NCBI GenBank assembly: GCA_947463335.1
Contig: CANHRF010000047.1
Coordinates: 1 to 7,850 of the forward strand
Reading direction: 5' to 3'
DNA from: Actinomycetota bacterium
GTDB lineage: Bacteria > Actinomycetota > Actinomycetes > Nanopelagicales > Nanopelagicaceae
DNA length: 7,850 bases
Part shown: piece after piece, positions 1 to 6,176 of the stretch
How the letters are laid out: every line of letters starts with the position of its first letter
How positions within the stretch are numbered: the first letter of the stretch is position 1
Program-made: the position numbers and the translations under genes
The notes under the pieces: generated by a model
The model's input: the letters and a program-made list of their open reading frames with translations, nothing else
Told to the model about the DNA's origin: nothing
The model's database searches: none

Positions 1-1696
1 CGCCGCCAGAAGCAACGTTTTGCGCACCGCCTCCACCTCCACCAACAACCAAAAAGTCAATTGCAGTCGCTGATTCTGGAAGCGTGTATGCGCAAGGAGT
101 AGTTCTAGTGATAGTAAGAATTTGATTTCCACCTGCATAGTTAGTCACTGGCGCACAGGTCGCAATCCATTCTGCAAAAAGTGTGGTGTTTCCAGTGGCG
201 GTAATAGTTTCACCTGGTAAATAACGAGTGCCTCCACCAGCCAAAAGAGTATTCCAGCCGACAAAGGTAAATCCAGTTTTTACAAGATTTCCTGTATTTC
301 CAGGGATGGTTGGAGAAGCAAATTCATTTGTTGTTATCGTTGAAGGTACTGAACCTGTTGTTGGGGTATTTCCGTTGAATTGAATATTCAAATTCCACAT
401 TGCGTGTAACGTTCTTGTCCCCGTTGCTGTGTATGTCTCTCCAGGTAGGAAAGAAGTTCCACTTCTATTGGCGGCGGTATTCCAACCAGCGAATGTGAAG
501 TTTGCTCGCAAGAGAGTTGTTGGGGATGGAAGAAAATACGTTTGGTTAGCCGAACCCGTCATGCTGCGCACAGCCGGAATAGTTCCTGCCGCAGATGTAT
601 TTCCGTTTCCGCTATAGGTAATCGTGGAATTCCACTGGGCATATAGCGTGATGTCTCCGGGTGAGGCAAAAGTCGTCAGCCCTGCTGAAAAGTTCGTTCC
701 TGCTCCATCTGCCCTCGTATTCCACCCTCCAAAGGTGTAACCGTCTCGCGCGAGCGATCCTGAATTTGTGGCCAGCGTTGTAACTGCGTTCGAAGTGCGA
801 GCAAGGGTTGGCGCTGGCACAGAACCAGATGTCGCTGAGTTAGTGTCATAAGTGATCGTGGAATTCCATTGCGCAAAAAGCGAGAGCGATGCAGTCATAT
901 TCGACTGCACATCACCATCTTGATACAAAGTGCCTGTTCCATTTGCATTGGTATTCCAACCAGCCAAACGATAGCCCGGACGATTTCCTGCATAACCAAC
1001 TACAGTTAAATCTTGATTTGGAGTGCTTTGTGTAACCGTAGATGGAACTGCACCAACACCATTATTTGCGTTATATGAGATTGAAAACTTTACATAAGGT
1101 GCACACCTTGCCCCGTGAGAATCAAGCCATATATTCCAGGTGTATCTGATTCCGACCATAAGGTCGCCAGCATTACAAAGACTATTTGTTGTCGTTTGCG
1201 TAGTTCTCGTAATTCGGGGAGTACCTGACTGCGAAGCAATATACTGAGTCTCTGTACCTGCATCGTTTACGAGTGGTGGGGTTTTGCAGACTAGTCCCGC
1301 TCTTAAACCGGAGGATGAAAAATACCTTGTACCGACTGCGGCCATGCCATCTGGGCAAAAAACATAATTTGCTGTGTTGCGAGTTGTCGCGCTGAGGGCG
1401 GCAATTGTGTAGTCATCTAGAAGCGGCGCGCATATTCTTCCTACTGCCATCGGATTTTGGTTAAAGGTGATTCCAACAACAACTTGACCTGCTGGACAAT
1501 CTGCAGCTGCAGAATTTGTCCCGCCACCAAAAAAATATTCAGGTGCGTTATAGATCGTTCCGAAAGAAGCGGCTTGACTTGGAGGCGCTGATATCGTCAC
1601 TCCCACAGGCAAAGAAACAAATAAGCCGGAAAATAGGGCATAAACCGTCCAACGGGAAATCTGGCTGCGCGTAGGCAACTTCGACCTGTACCCCAT
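1..1696 (-). CDS. Large secreted InlB-type repeat protein, N-terminal part (C-terminus beyond left edge)
   Basis: One frame stays open from ATG at 1696 to the edge (565 codons), so the gene is partial only at its C-terminus. The start is supported by an AAGAGGT Shine-Dalgarno 8 nt upstream. Residues 1-42 form a Sec signal peptide: basic n-region (R4, K6, R10, R15), hydrophobic core about 17-36, and S-Q-A cleavage site near 40-42. Residues 67-198 hold six cysteines as three C...C modules. Residues 204-510 hold four repeats of about 75 residues, each ending in hydrophobic-x-[QME]-W and carrying a central GWNT motif (F/L-x-GWNT), as in InlB B-repeat/Listeria-Bacteroides (Flg_new-type) domains. 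From about 548 a VVGGGGGG stretch opens a Gly-rich domain that continues outside. The protein is probably extracellular or cell-surface, perhaps adhesive or ligand-binding; its function is unknown. It lies downstream of the sugar operon on the same strand but seems to have its own promoter. Confidence 0.85.
   Translation of the reverse strand, partial: MGYRSKLPTRSQISRWTVYALFSGLFVSLPVGVTISAPPSQAASFGTIYNAPEYFFGGGTNSAAADCPAGQVVVGITFNQNPMAVGRICAPLLDDYTIAALSATTRNTANYVFCPDGMAAVGTRYFSSSGLRAGLVCKTPPLVNDAGTETQYIASQSGTPRITRTTQTTTNSLCNAGDLMVGIRYTWNIWLDSHGARCAPYVKFSISYNANNGVGAVPSTVTQSTPNQDLTVVGYAGNRPGYRLAGWNTNANGTGTLYQDGDVQSNMTASLSLFAQWNSTITYDTNSATSGSVPAPTLARTSNAVTTLATNSGSLARDGYTFGGWNTRADGAGTNFSAGLTTFASPGDITLYAQWNSTITYSGNGNTSAAGTIPAVRSMTGSANQTYFLPSPTTLLRANFTFAGWNTAANRSGTSFLPGETYTATGTRTLHAMWNLNIQFNGNTPTTGSVPSTITTNEFASPTIPGNTGNLVKTGFTFVGWNTLLAGGGTRYLPGETITATGNTTLFAEWIATCAPVTNYAGGNQILTITRTTPCAYTLPESATAIDFLVVGGGGGGAQNVASGG
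167..1087 (-). repeat. Four tandem InlB/Listeria-Bacteroides-type protein repeats
   Basis: The four copies are residues 204-277, 278-355, 356-434 and 435-510 of the secreted protein (about 866-1087, 632-865, 395-631 and 167-394). Each starts with a beta-strand of the I-x-[YF]-[DSN]-x-N type, contains GS/GT-[VI]-P, then a GWNT core, then a closing strand ending LFAQW, LYAQW, LHAMW or LFAEW. DNA identity between copies is modest; the longest shared stretch I noticed is ATCGTGGAATTCCA, at 621-634 and 854-867. This suggests old, diverged duplications rather than recent slippage. Confidence 0.8.
1103..1498 (-). repeat. Three degenerate Cys-pair modules in the secreted protein
   Basis: Cysteines at residues 67/89, 114/137 and 174/198 form three pairs with nearly constant internal spacing (22, 23 and 24 residues). 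The first Cys of each is followed by x-x-G and then V-G-[IT]-[TR] (CPAGQVVVGIT, CPDGMAAVGTR, CNAGDLMVGIR). The second sits in a C-x-P context in copies 1 and 3 (CAP), with CKTP in copy 2. I infer one disulfide per module. I do not recognise a named domain with certainty. Confidence 0.6.
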
Positions 1697-1704
1697 GGTT
1701 TTTT

Positions 1705-1711
1705 ACCTCTT
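1705..1711 (-). promoter_or_regulatory. Shine-Dalgarno of the secreted repeat protein
   Basis: On the minus strand this reads AAGAGGT, 8 nt before ATG at 1696. It is one of the better ribosome sites in the window and fixes the start just before the signal peptide. Confidence 0.6.
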
Positions 1712-1748
1712 AATTAGCACCGGTTAGCGAGTGTCTAATTTTAGAATT

Positions 1749-1814
1749 GGGGTGAGAAGGGATCTAGGCCAAAGGGTGATGATGAGTCAATCTCACCCCT
1801 AAGTTCACCCTTCT
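1749..1814. repeat. Cluster of interleaved inverted repeats with GGGTGA core
   Basis: Perfect arms are GGGGTGAGA (1749-1757) with TCTCACCCC (1791-1799), and AAGGGTGA (1772-1779) with TCACCCTT (1805-1812). AGAAGGG (1755-1761) also matches CCCTTCT (1808-1814). The pairs interleave in the order A, B, A', B', and share the GGGTGA core, so alternative pairings are possible, for example 1774-1779 with 1793-1798. The cluster surrounds a possible minus-strand promoter. It could be an operator array or a regulatory RNA structure. No T-run follows on the minus strand, so it does not look like a simple terminator. Confidence 0.55.
1761..1790 (-). promoter_or_regulatory. Possible promoter of the secreted repeat protein
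   Basis: On the minus strand, TTGACT (1790-1785) is followed after 18 nt by TAGATC (1766-1761). The -35 box is good and the -10 box weak. This would give a leader of about 58 nt containing the AAGAGGT ribosome site. A TAAAAT at about 1745-1740 is an alternative -10 without a matching -35. Confidence 0.35.
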
Positions 1815-1867
1815 ATATTTCTTCTCAGAAAATGCCAATAAATTTAAGAAACTTAATTGGAATCTTG

Positions 1868-1902
1868 AAAACCCTTATAAATCAATACATTTAAAGAGTT
1901 TT
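1868..1902 (-). terminator. AU-rich terminator-like hairpin at end of sugar operon
   Basis: Arms 1868-1882 and 1889-1902 pair as a 14-bp stem with one bulge (1877), one G-U pair (1873/1897) and a 6-nt loop. In the transcript the 5' arm begins with an A-run at the isomerase stop codon and the 3' arm ends GGGUUUU. The position directly at the end of the last operon gene fits an intrinsic terminator. The stem is AU-rich and the U-run short, so strength is uncertain. Confidence 0.45.
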
Positions 1903-2894
1903 TATCTAGTAAATCGTTTCTCTTGCATAATCGCGTCCCAAATAACTGCTTGTGCAGCAAGTGCATCTTGTGAGTTCTGCGCTTGGTTAAGAGCGCTGAT
2001 ATCAATTCGATCGCAGACTTCTTCAAGGTAGGTAATGATTTCAATGCTACGAGTAAGTGCCCGCACTGGATCTTCGCGGAACGGGAATTGATCAAGTAAC
2101 ACTGGATCCGTCCAATTAATACTGCGAAGTGCCAACATATATTCGATAGTTTCAAATAAGTGCACTGATGCAACAGGAAGATCATCATCCCAACCGCGCC
2201 AGTTATCGTTTAGCTCAGCGCTAACTAACTTGCCGTGGCGATGAATTAACAGAAGTGATTCCGCAGGTGTTTCTTGCGCCATCAGTGAATGACCAAAGTC
2301 CATCACGATTCCGACGTTATCAACCTTCATTTCACTAATCGCTAGAAGAGTTTTGGCTGCAGTTGCAAGAGTCATGCGAACACGTGGCTCTTTGCACTTA
2401 TATTCAATTGCGAACTGCACCTTTGGATTTTCATTTGCCAAATCACGGATTCCGTTGATGGTGTAATCCCAGATCTGTAAATAATTTGCCTGCAGCGGGA
2501 AATCAAAACCATCTTGACCTGGCCAGAACTTTACATATGTTGCACCCAAGATCTCCGCAGCGGCGATTGCTTCACGCACGCGATCTTTAGTTTGAGAGCG
2601 AAGCTTGGTATCCGGGTTTGTAAAGGAGCCTTTTACATACTCGCGCATATAAATATGTGGAGTTGTAGCGCGGCATACCAGTCCGTTGTCATCAAGCATC
2701 TTCTTGATCTCAACTGCTGTGCGCTCTGGAATATCAAATGGCACATTGATATCTAAGTGCTTAAGGCCGGGAACTTTGGCGGCATCTTCAATCATCTGTT
2801 GGCTAGTGCGAGTTGGTCCGTAACCATCTCCGGCATAACGGTCAACGAATTGGCCAAATGCCCAGATACCTGCGCCGTAAGTTAGTTTTCCCAT
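1902..2894 (-). CDS. Xylose-isomerase-like TIM-barrel sugar isomerase (candidate D-apiose isomerase)
   Basis: A 330-residue cytosolic protein of the AP-endonuclease-2/xylose-isomerase-like barrel superfamily, predicted to interconvert an aldose and a ketose with a divalent metal. Visible active-site elements are H80 in TTPH, the WPGQDG loop at 124-129 (compare WGGREG of xylose isomerase), E164 and K166 in IEYK, D199 and H202 in MDFGH, the Asp cluster D236-D238 after LNDNW, and D268 in LLDQFPFRED. These follow the order of the two metal sites of xylose isomerase, but the chain is shorter than XylA (about 390-440 residues). The start has AGAAGG 5 nt upstream. It is the last gene of the operon, 63 nt after the kinase. 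With the kinase and split transketolase, D-apiose to D-apulose is the best substrate guess; an L-rhamnose-isomerase-like or epimerase activity is possible. Confidence 0.85.
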   Translation of the reverse strand: MGKLTYGAGIWAFGQFVDRYAGDGYGPTRTSQQMIEDAAKVPGLKHLDINVPFDIPERTAVEIKKMLDDNGLVCRATTPHIYMREYVKGSFTNPDTKLRSQTKDRVREAIAAAEILGATYVKFWPGQDGFDFPLQANYLQIWDYTINGIRDLANENPKVQFAIEYKCKEPRVRMTLATAAKTLLAISEMKVDNVGIVMDFGHSLMAQETPAESLLLIHRHGKLVSAELNDNWRGWDDDLPVASVHLFETIEYMLALRSINWTDPVLLDQFPFREDPVRALTRSIEIITYLEEVCDRIDISALNQAQNSQDALAAQAVIWDAIMQEKRFTR

Positions 2895-2957
2895 TTCAGC
2901 CTTCTCTCTCTTCTTATCTTGAAATCTTACGAGTTTAAATCGTTGATGGATAGCCCT
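2895..2957 (-). promoter_or_regulatory. Intergenic leader before the isomerase with SD and imperfect palindrome
   Basis: This 63-nt gap is the only sizeable break in the operon. It holds a purine-rich run ending in AGAAGG (2900-2905), 5 nt from the isomerase ATG. It also holds an imperfect inverted repeat, ACGA-g-TTT/AAATCGT, at 2929-2943 (7 bp with one extra base). I see no convincing terminator, and only a poor promoter candidate (TAAGAT with no -35). Co-transcription with an independent ribosome site is most likely. Confidence 0.4.
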
Positions 2958-4379
2958 TTATTGGGTTTTCAAGCGCGATGCGGCCAGCGCTTTACGCCAG
3001 CTTTTTAGCTTTTCTTGCCGTTCTGGCTCACTTGCCTGAGGCAGATATTCATCATACTTAAGTTCGATATTTTCAATCTCTGCAATCGTTGCAATACCTG
3101 CGCCGAGCGCAGCAACCATTGCTACACCAAAGGCCGATAACTCCAATAACTGTGAAGATCTGATTTTCTTACCGCTTAGATCTGCGAGCATCTGCATCAG
3201 ATATTTGTTACGTGCACCGCCGCCATCTGCGTATAAAGATGTAATTTGAATATTTGATTTAGCAAAATCTTCTAGGACATCATTTATCTGGGCCGCTGTT
3301 GATCGCAGCGCTGCAGCGGCTAGATCAGCTCTGCTTGAACCGCGGGTAATTCCAGCGATTATTGCTGTGGCCTCACGATCCCACCAAGGTGCACCTAACC
3401 CGTTAAAGGCAGGAACAATTTCTACTTGTTGCTTTGATTCAGGGGCTAACTTGGCCAATTCATCAGGAGTTGTTTCAAGTAACTCAGCCAACCAAACCAA
3501 GGTAGATCCCGTCGAAAGAATATTTGCTTCAGCAGCCCGAGTTATCTCTCCATTTATTTGCCAAGCAATTGTCTGCGGTTTACTTTCCGTTAAACCCATA
3601 AGTGAGGTTCCGGTACCAAAAGTGGCTTTAAAGTTGCCGGCCTTCCAGCCTTGATGTGCAAACAGGGCGGCATGTGAATCGCCCATAATTCCTGAAAGTG
3701 GAACCTCGTTAGTTAAACCAAGTTGATCCATATTTGTGCAGATATGTTTTTCGTCAGATGCGCACACACGAGGTAGTTGCAATTTATCTATGTTAAAGAT
3801 TGCCAGCAGCTCAGGGCTCCACTGACCGCTCTGAATATCTAAGAGTTGTGTGCGGCTAGCGCTACCTGCTTCAACTATATGTCCTGCGCCAAGTTTGAAA
3901 GCAATCCAAGAATCAATTGTTCCAATACAGATATCAGCGCCGCCAAAGTCGTTATTTTCAAAGAGCCATTGCGCTTTAAGGGCCGAGAACATTGGATCTA
4001 ATTCAAGACCGCTGATCTCCTTTACCTTTGCTGCGCTTTCCCGCTGTTTTTCAGCTAAATCCGATGCTCTGCGATCCTGCCAAGTAATTACATTAGTCAG
4101 GGCTTTTCCACTTTTTCGATCCCAAAGAAGAACAGATTCGCGTTGAATGCTAAGCCCGACAGCAGAAATTTTATGGCTCTTTGTGATCTCTTTACTTGAT
4201 GTAACAACTGATTGCCAGATCTCTTCAGGGTCTTGCTCTACCCAACCAGTCTGCGGAAAGGTCGTAGAGATCTTTACCTCTGATTGTCCAAGTACCTGAT
4301 CTTTAACATCAATCGCAAGTGCCTTTGTAGATCCGCTACCTTGATCGATAGCTAAAACGATAGGCAGGCTATCTGCCAT
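2958..4379 (-). CDS. FGGY-family carbohydrate kinase, glycerol-kinase-like (candidate apulose kinase)
   Basis: A 473-residue cytosolic ATP-dependent sugar or polyol kinase, close to the usual FGGY length of about 500. The N-terminal FGGY domain (about 7-245) has the phosphate loop DQGSGSTK at 12-19, SIQRES at 77-82 and WQDRR at 100-104. The catalytic base is D234 in GDSHAALF. The C-terminal domain (about 250-470) has FGTGTS at 254-259, NGLGAPWWD at 326-334 and the adenine-side DGGGARN at 385-391. R80-E81 and the GLGAP block match glycerol kinase more than xylulokinase, which suggests a small substrate with a glycerol-like end. The start overlaps the transketolase C-half by 11 bp, implying translational coupling. 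In a D-apiose pathway it would phosphorylate D-apulose to apulose 4-phosphate; glycerol, erythrulose or another ketose cannot be excluded from sequence alone. Confidence 0.88.
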   Translation of the reverse strand: MADSLPIVLAIDQGSGSTKALAIDVKDQVLGQSEVKISTTFPQTGWVEQDPEEIWQSVVTSSKEITKSHKISAVGLSIQRESVLLWDRKSGKALTNVITWQDRRASDLAEKQRESAAKVKEISGLELDPMFSALKAQWLFENNDFGGADICIGTIDSWIAFKLGAGHIVEAGSASRTQLLDIQSGQWSPELLAIFNIDKLQLPRVCASDEKHICTNMDQLGLTNEVPLSGIMGDSHAALFAHQGWKAGNFKATFGTGTSLMGLTESKPQTIAWQINGEITRAAEANILSTGSTLVWLAELLETTPDELAKLAPESKQQVEIVPAFNGLGAPWWDREATAIIAGITRGSSRADLAAAALRSTAAQINDVLEDFAKSNIQITSLYADGGGARNKYLMQMLADLSGKKIRSSQLLELSAFGVAMVAALGAGIATIAEIENIELKYDEYLPQASEPERQEKLKSWRKALAASRLKTQ

Positions 4380-5322
4380 TTTTCAAAAGCTCTCGCGCTT
4401 GGGCAGCGATGGCATCAGCGGTTAATCCAAAGTGTTCCAATAGATAAGAAGCTGATCCTGTTGGAGCAAATGAATCAATGCCCATTAACTTCATTGGAAC
4501 CGGGTTGTTCTGCACGATAAATTCGGCGATCGCTCCGCCAACGCCGCCACGAGTGACAGATTCTTCAGCGGTGATGATCGCCTTAGTTTCATTTGCCGCT
4601 GCCAAAATTTCAGCGGTATCTAGAGGGGAAACTGTTGAAAGATTTATTACCCGAGCAGAGATTCCTGCGCTCTTTAAGATATGTGAAGCGGCAATCGCAC
4701 GCGAGACCAAAGTGCCGGTGGCGATAATTGAAATATCTTTACCGTCAATGATGCGCATCGCTTTATTTGGAATAAATGCTGGGTTTTGGCCTTCTGAAAC
4801 AGATGGAACTTTAAAGCGGCCGATGCGCATAAAGACTGGACCGGTTGTATTCGCGGCCCAACGAACTGCGCCTTCAGTCTGTGCTTCATCTGCTGGCAAG
4901 ACAATCGGAAGTGAATCAAGTGCGCGCATCCAAGCGATATCTTCAATTGAGTGGTGTGTTGGACCTAATTCTCCGTAGGAAATACCTGGGCTCATTCCGC
5001 AGAGCTTCACATTAGTATTTGTATAAACCACATCAGCCTTTATTTGTTCGAGCGCGCGTCCTGTTAAAAATGGCGAAGCCGCGCATACAAATGGCGTAAA
5101 TCCAGCGTTTGCTAGGCCCGCGGCGACGCCGACCATATTTTGTTCTGCGATTCCGACATCGATCAAACGATCAGGAAAGAGTTCGCGAAATTCAGTTAAA
5201 TTACTTGACCCGACCGAGTCGTTGCAGACAACAACAATTTTTGAATCTTCGTTAGCCAAGGCAATAAGGGTCTTGGCAAAAATGATGCGATTATCGAATT
5301 CTTCCAATTTATCTGCGCTCAT
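4369..5322 (-). CDS. Split transketolase, C-terminal subunit (Pyr and C-terminal domains)
   Basis: A 317-residue partner of the upstream 270-residue subunit; together they equal one transketolase. The pyrimidine-binding domain (about 8-175) carries the cofactor-activating Glu, E60, in GIAEQNM, and the GPTHHSIED segment at 120-128 typical of small transketolase-like halves. The C-terminal domain spans about 190-315, with IIATGT at 199-204 and the EE-x-x-x-RGGVGG turn at 253-263. ATG at 5322 overlaps the stop of the N-subunit as ATGA, so translation is coupled and near equal. It should form an alpha2-beta2 thiamine-diphosphate enzyme moving a two-carbon ketol unit. Sizes fit apulose-4-phosphate transketolase subunit B (AptB), where glyceraldehyde 3-phosphate is the acceptor and dihydroxyacetone phosphate is released. 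Family certain; substrate inferred. Confidence 0.9.
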   Translation of the reverse strand: MSADKLEEFDNRIIFAKTLIALANEDSKIVVVCNDSVGSSNLTEFRELFPDRLIDVGIAEQNMVGVAAGLANAGFTPFVCAASPFLTGRALEQIKADVVYTNTNVKLCGMSPGISYGELGPTHHSIEDIAWMRALDSLPIVLPADEAQTEGAVRWAANTTGPVFMRIGRFKVPSVSEGQNPAFIPNKAMRIIDGKDISIIATGTLVSRAIAASHILKSAGISARVINLSTVSPLDTAEILAAANETKAIITAEESVTRGGVGGAIAEFIVQNNPVPMKLMGIDSFAPTGSASYLLEHFGLTADAIAAQARELLKNGR

Positions 5323-6131
5323 TGTTTTCCGACCTGCAGCAGCGCTTCTTCATATTGTTCAGCGTTTGGAACTTTATGGTGCCACTCTGCTTTACCTTCC
5401 ATAAAGTCAACGCCTTTTCCTTTTATGGTTTGTGCAATGATCACTCGAGGTTTGGTCTGTGGATCGGTAAAAGCTTTGTATAGAGCCGTGTGATCGTGTC
5501 CATCCAGCACAACAACTTCCCACCCAAAAGATTCAAATTTCTTATCCAGTGGATCTAGCTCATTTGTCTTCGAAGTTGGGCTTCCTTGTTGGAAACCATT
5601 GCGATCAACGACTGCAATTAAATTAGTGAGTTTGCGGTGCCCGGCAAACATGGCCGCTTCCCAGTTGCTTCCTTCTTGCAATTCTCCATCGCCCATAATT
5701 ACAAATGATCGGCTACCGTTTTTCGCTAACTGCGCACCAATTGCTGTGCCGACTGCGATCGGAAAACCGTGTCCAAGAGGACCGGTGTTAGATTCGACTC
5801 CCGGAACTTTATTTCGGTTGGGATGTCCATTTAACTTACTTAAAGGTTGTGCAAATGTCTTTAGATCTTCGACTGGAAAGAAGCCGCGCAGAGCAAGAGT
5901 GGAATAGAGCGCAACAGCAGCGTGCCCTTTGCTGAGAATTAAGCGGTCGCGATTGGCCTTATTTGGATCTTTGGGATCAACTTTTAATACCGCGCCAAAG
6001 AGCGTCGCGAGAATATCTGTAACTGAAAAATCGCCACCGATGTGGCCCATACCCGCACCCTTTATGGTGTGGAGGATTTGTATGCGGATTTCTCGGGCTA
6101 AATCAGCAATTTCCCGCGTATTCATCGACAT
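5319..6131 (-). CDS. Split transketolase, N-terminal subunit (thiamine-diphosphate binding)
   Basis: A 270-residue PP-domain half of a two-gene transketolase. The thiamine-diphosphate/Mg motif is GDGELQEG at 147-154, closing at N178 in VDRNG. Transketolase His positions are visible at H30 (GHIGG), H70 (SKGH), H103 (NGHP) and H121 (TGPLGHG), with WHH at 250-252 near the end. It is complete for the family's split form (about 270-280). First gene of the operon. ATG at 6131 is used here; a second ATG at 6125 would lie 10 nt from a GAGG, so the true start may be six bases later. It overlaps the next gene by 4 bp. Best functional guess is subunit A of apulose-4-phosphate transketolase (AptA-like); a general pentose-phosphate role is less likely because a housekeeping actinobacterial transketolase is normally one long chain. 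Confidence 0.9.
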   Translation of the reverse strand: MSMNTREIADLAREIRIQILHTIKGAGMGHIGGDFSVTDILATLFGAVLKVDPKDPNKANRDRLILSKGHAAVALYSTLALRGFFPVEDLKTFAQPLSKLNGHPNRNKVPGVESNTGPLGHGFPIAVGTAIGAQLAKNGSRSFVIMGDGELQEGSNWEAAMFAGHRKLTNLIAVVDRNGFQQGSPTSKTNELDPLDKKFESFGWEVVVLDGHDHTALYKAFTDPQTKPRVIIAQTIKGKGVDFMEGKAEWHHKVPNAEQYEEALLQVGKQ

Positions 6132-6140
6132 AGTGCCTCA

Positions 6141-6168
6141 ACTCTATGCGTAATTACGCGTGCGTCAA
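6141..6168 (-). promoter_or_regulatory. Promoter of the sugar operon
   Basis: On the minus strand, TTGACG (6168-6163), a 16-nt spacer and TAGAGT (6146-6141) form a good -35/-10 pair. The -10 ends 9 nt before the ATG, so transcription should start within a few bases of the start codon, giving a leaderless or nearly leaderless mRNA. Confidence 0.55.
6148..6159. promoter_or_regulatory. Perfect 12-bp palindrome GCGTAATTACGC in the promoter spacer (probable operator)
   Basis: The palindrome lies entirely between the -35 and -10 boxes of the sugar operon promoter, the classical place for a repressor dimer to block RNA polymerase. A sugar-responsive repressor (LacI, GntR, DeoR or ROK type) is inferred; none is encoded in the window. 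Confidence 0.5.
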
Positions 6169-6176
6169 GTTAACTT
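6167..6176. promoter_or_regulatory. Second perfect palindrome AAGTTAACTT at the -35 edge
   Basis: This 10-bp palindrome overlaps the upstream end of the operon's -35 box and is centred 18 bp from the 12-bp palindrome. It could be another regulator half-site pair, or chance in AT-rich DNA. Confidence 0.3.

Noticed and set aside
676..876. Short open frames overlapping the repeat region, such as minus-strand 676-876 and plus-strand 429-617
   Set aside because: They are in other frames of the long secreted-protein gene, have no ribosome site or recognisable domain, and reflect its coding bias.
167..1087. CRISPR-like or recent tandem DNA repeat
   Set aside because: Periodicity of about 230 bp is at protein level only. 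DNA copies are diverged, and there are no short identical repeats with spacers.
1841..1858. AT-rich TTAAG/CTTAA hairpin downstream of the isomerase
   Set aside because: The stem is only 5 bp with no GC and no T-run; the hairpin at 1868-1902 is a better terminator candidate.
1853..2188. Minus-strand 111-residue open frame overlapping the isomerase end
   Set aside because: It is out of frame within the clear isomerase coding region and shows no family motif.
1902..4379. Isomerase plus kinase as an ordinary xylose (XylA/XylB) pair
   Set aside because: The isomerase is much shorter than XylA and its motifs differ, and the kinase resembles glycerol kinase more than xylulokinase. A dedicated split transketolase is not needed for xylose.
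4369..6131. Split transketolase as part of a sulfoquinovose sulfo-transketolase pathway
   Set aside because: That route also uses a two-subunit transketolase with isomerases, but it needs no FGGY kinase, and no sulfolactaldehyde enzyme or sulfonate exporter is visible here.
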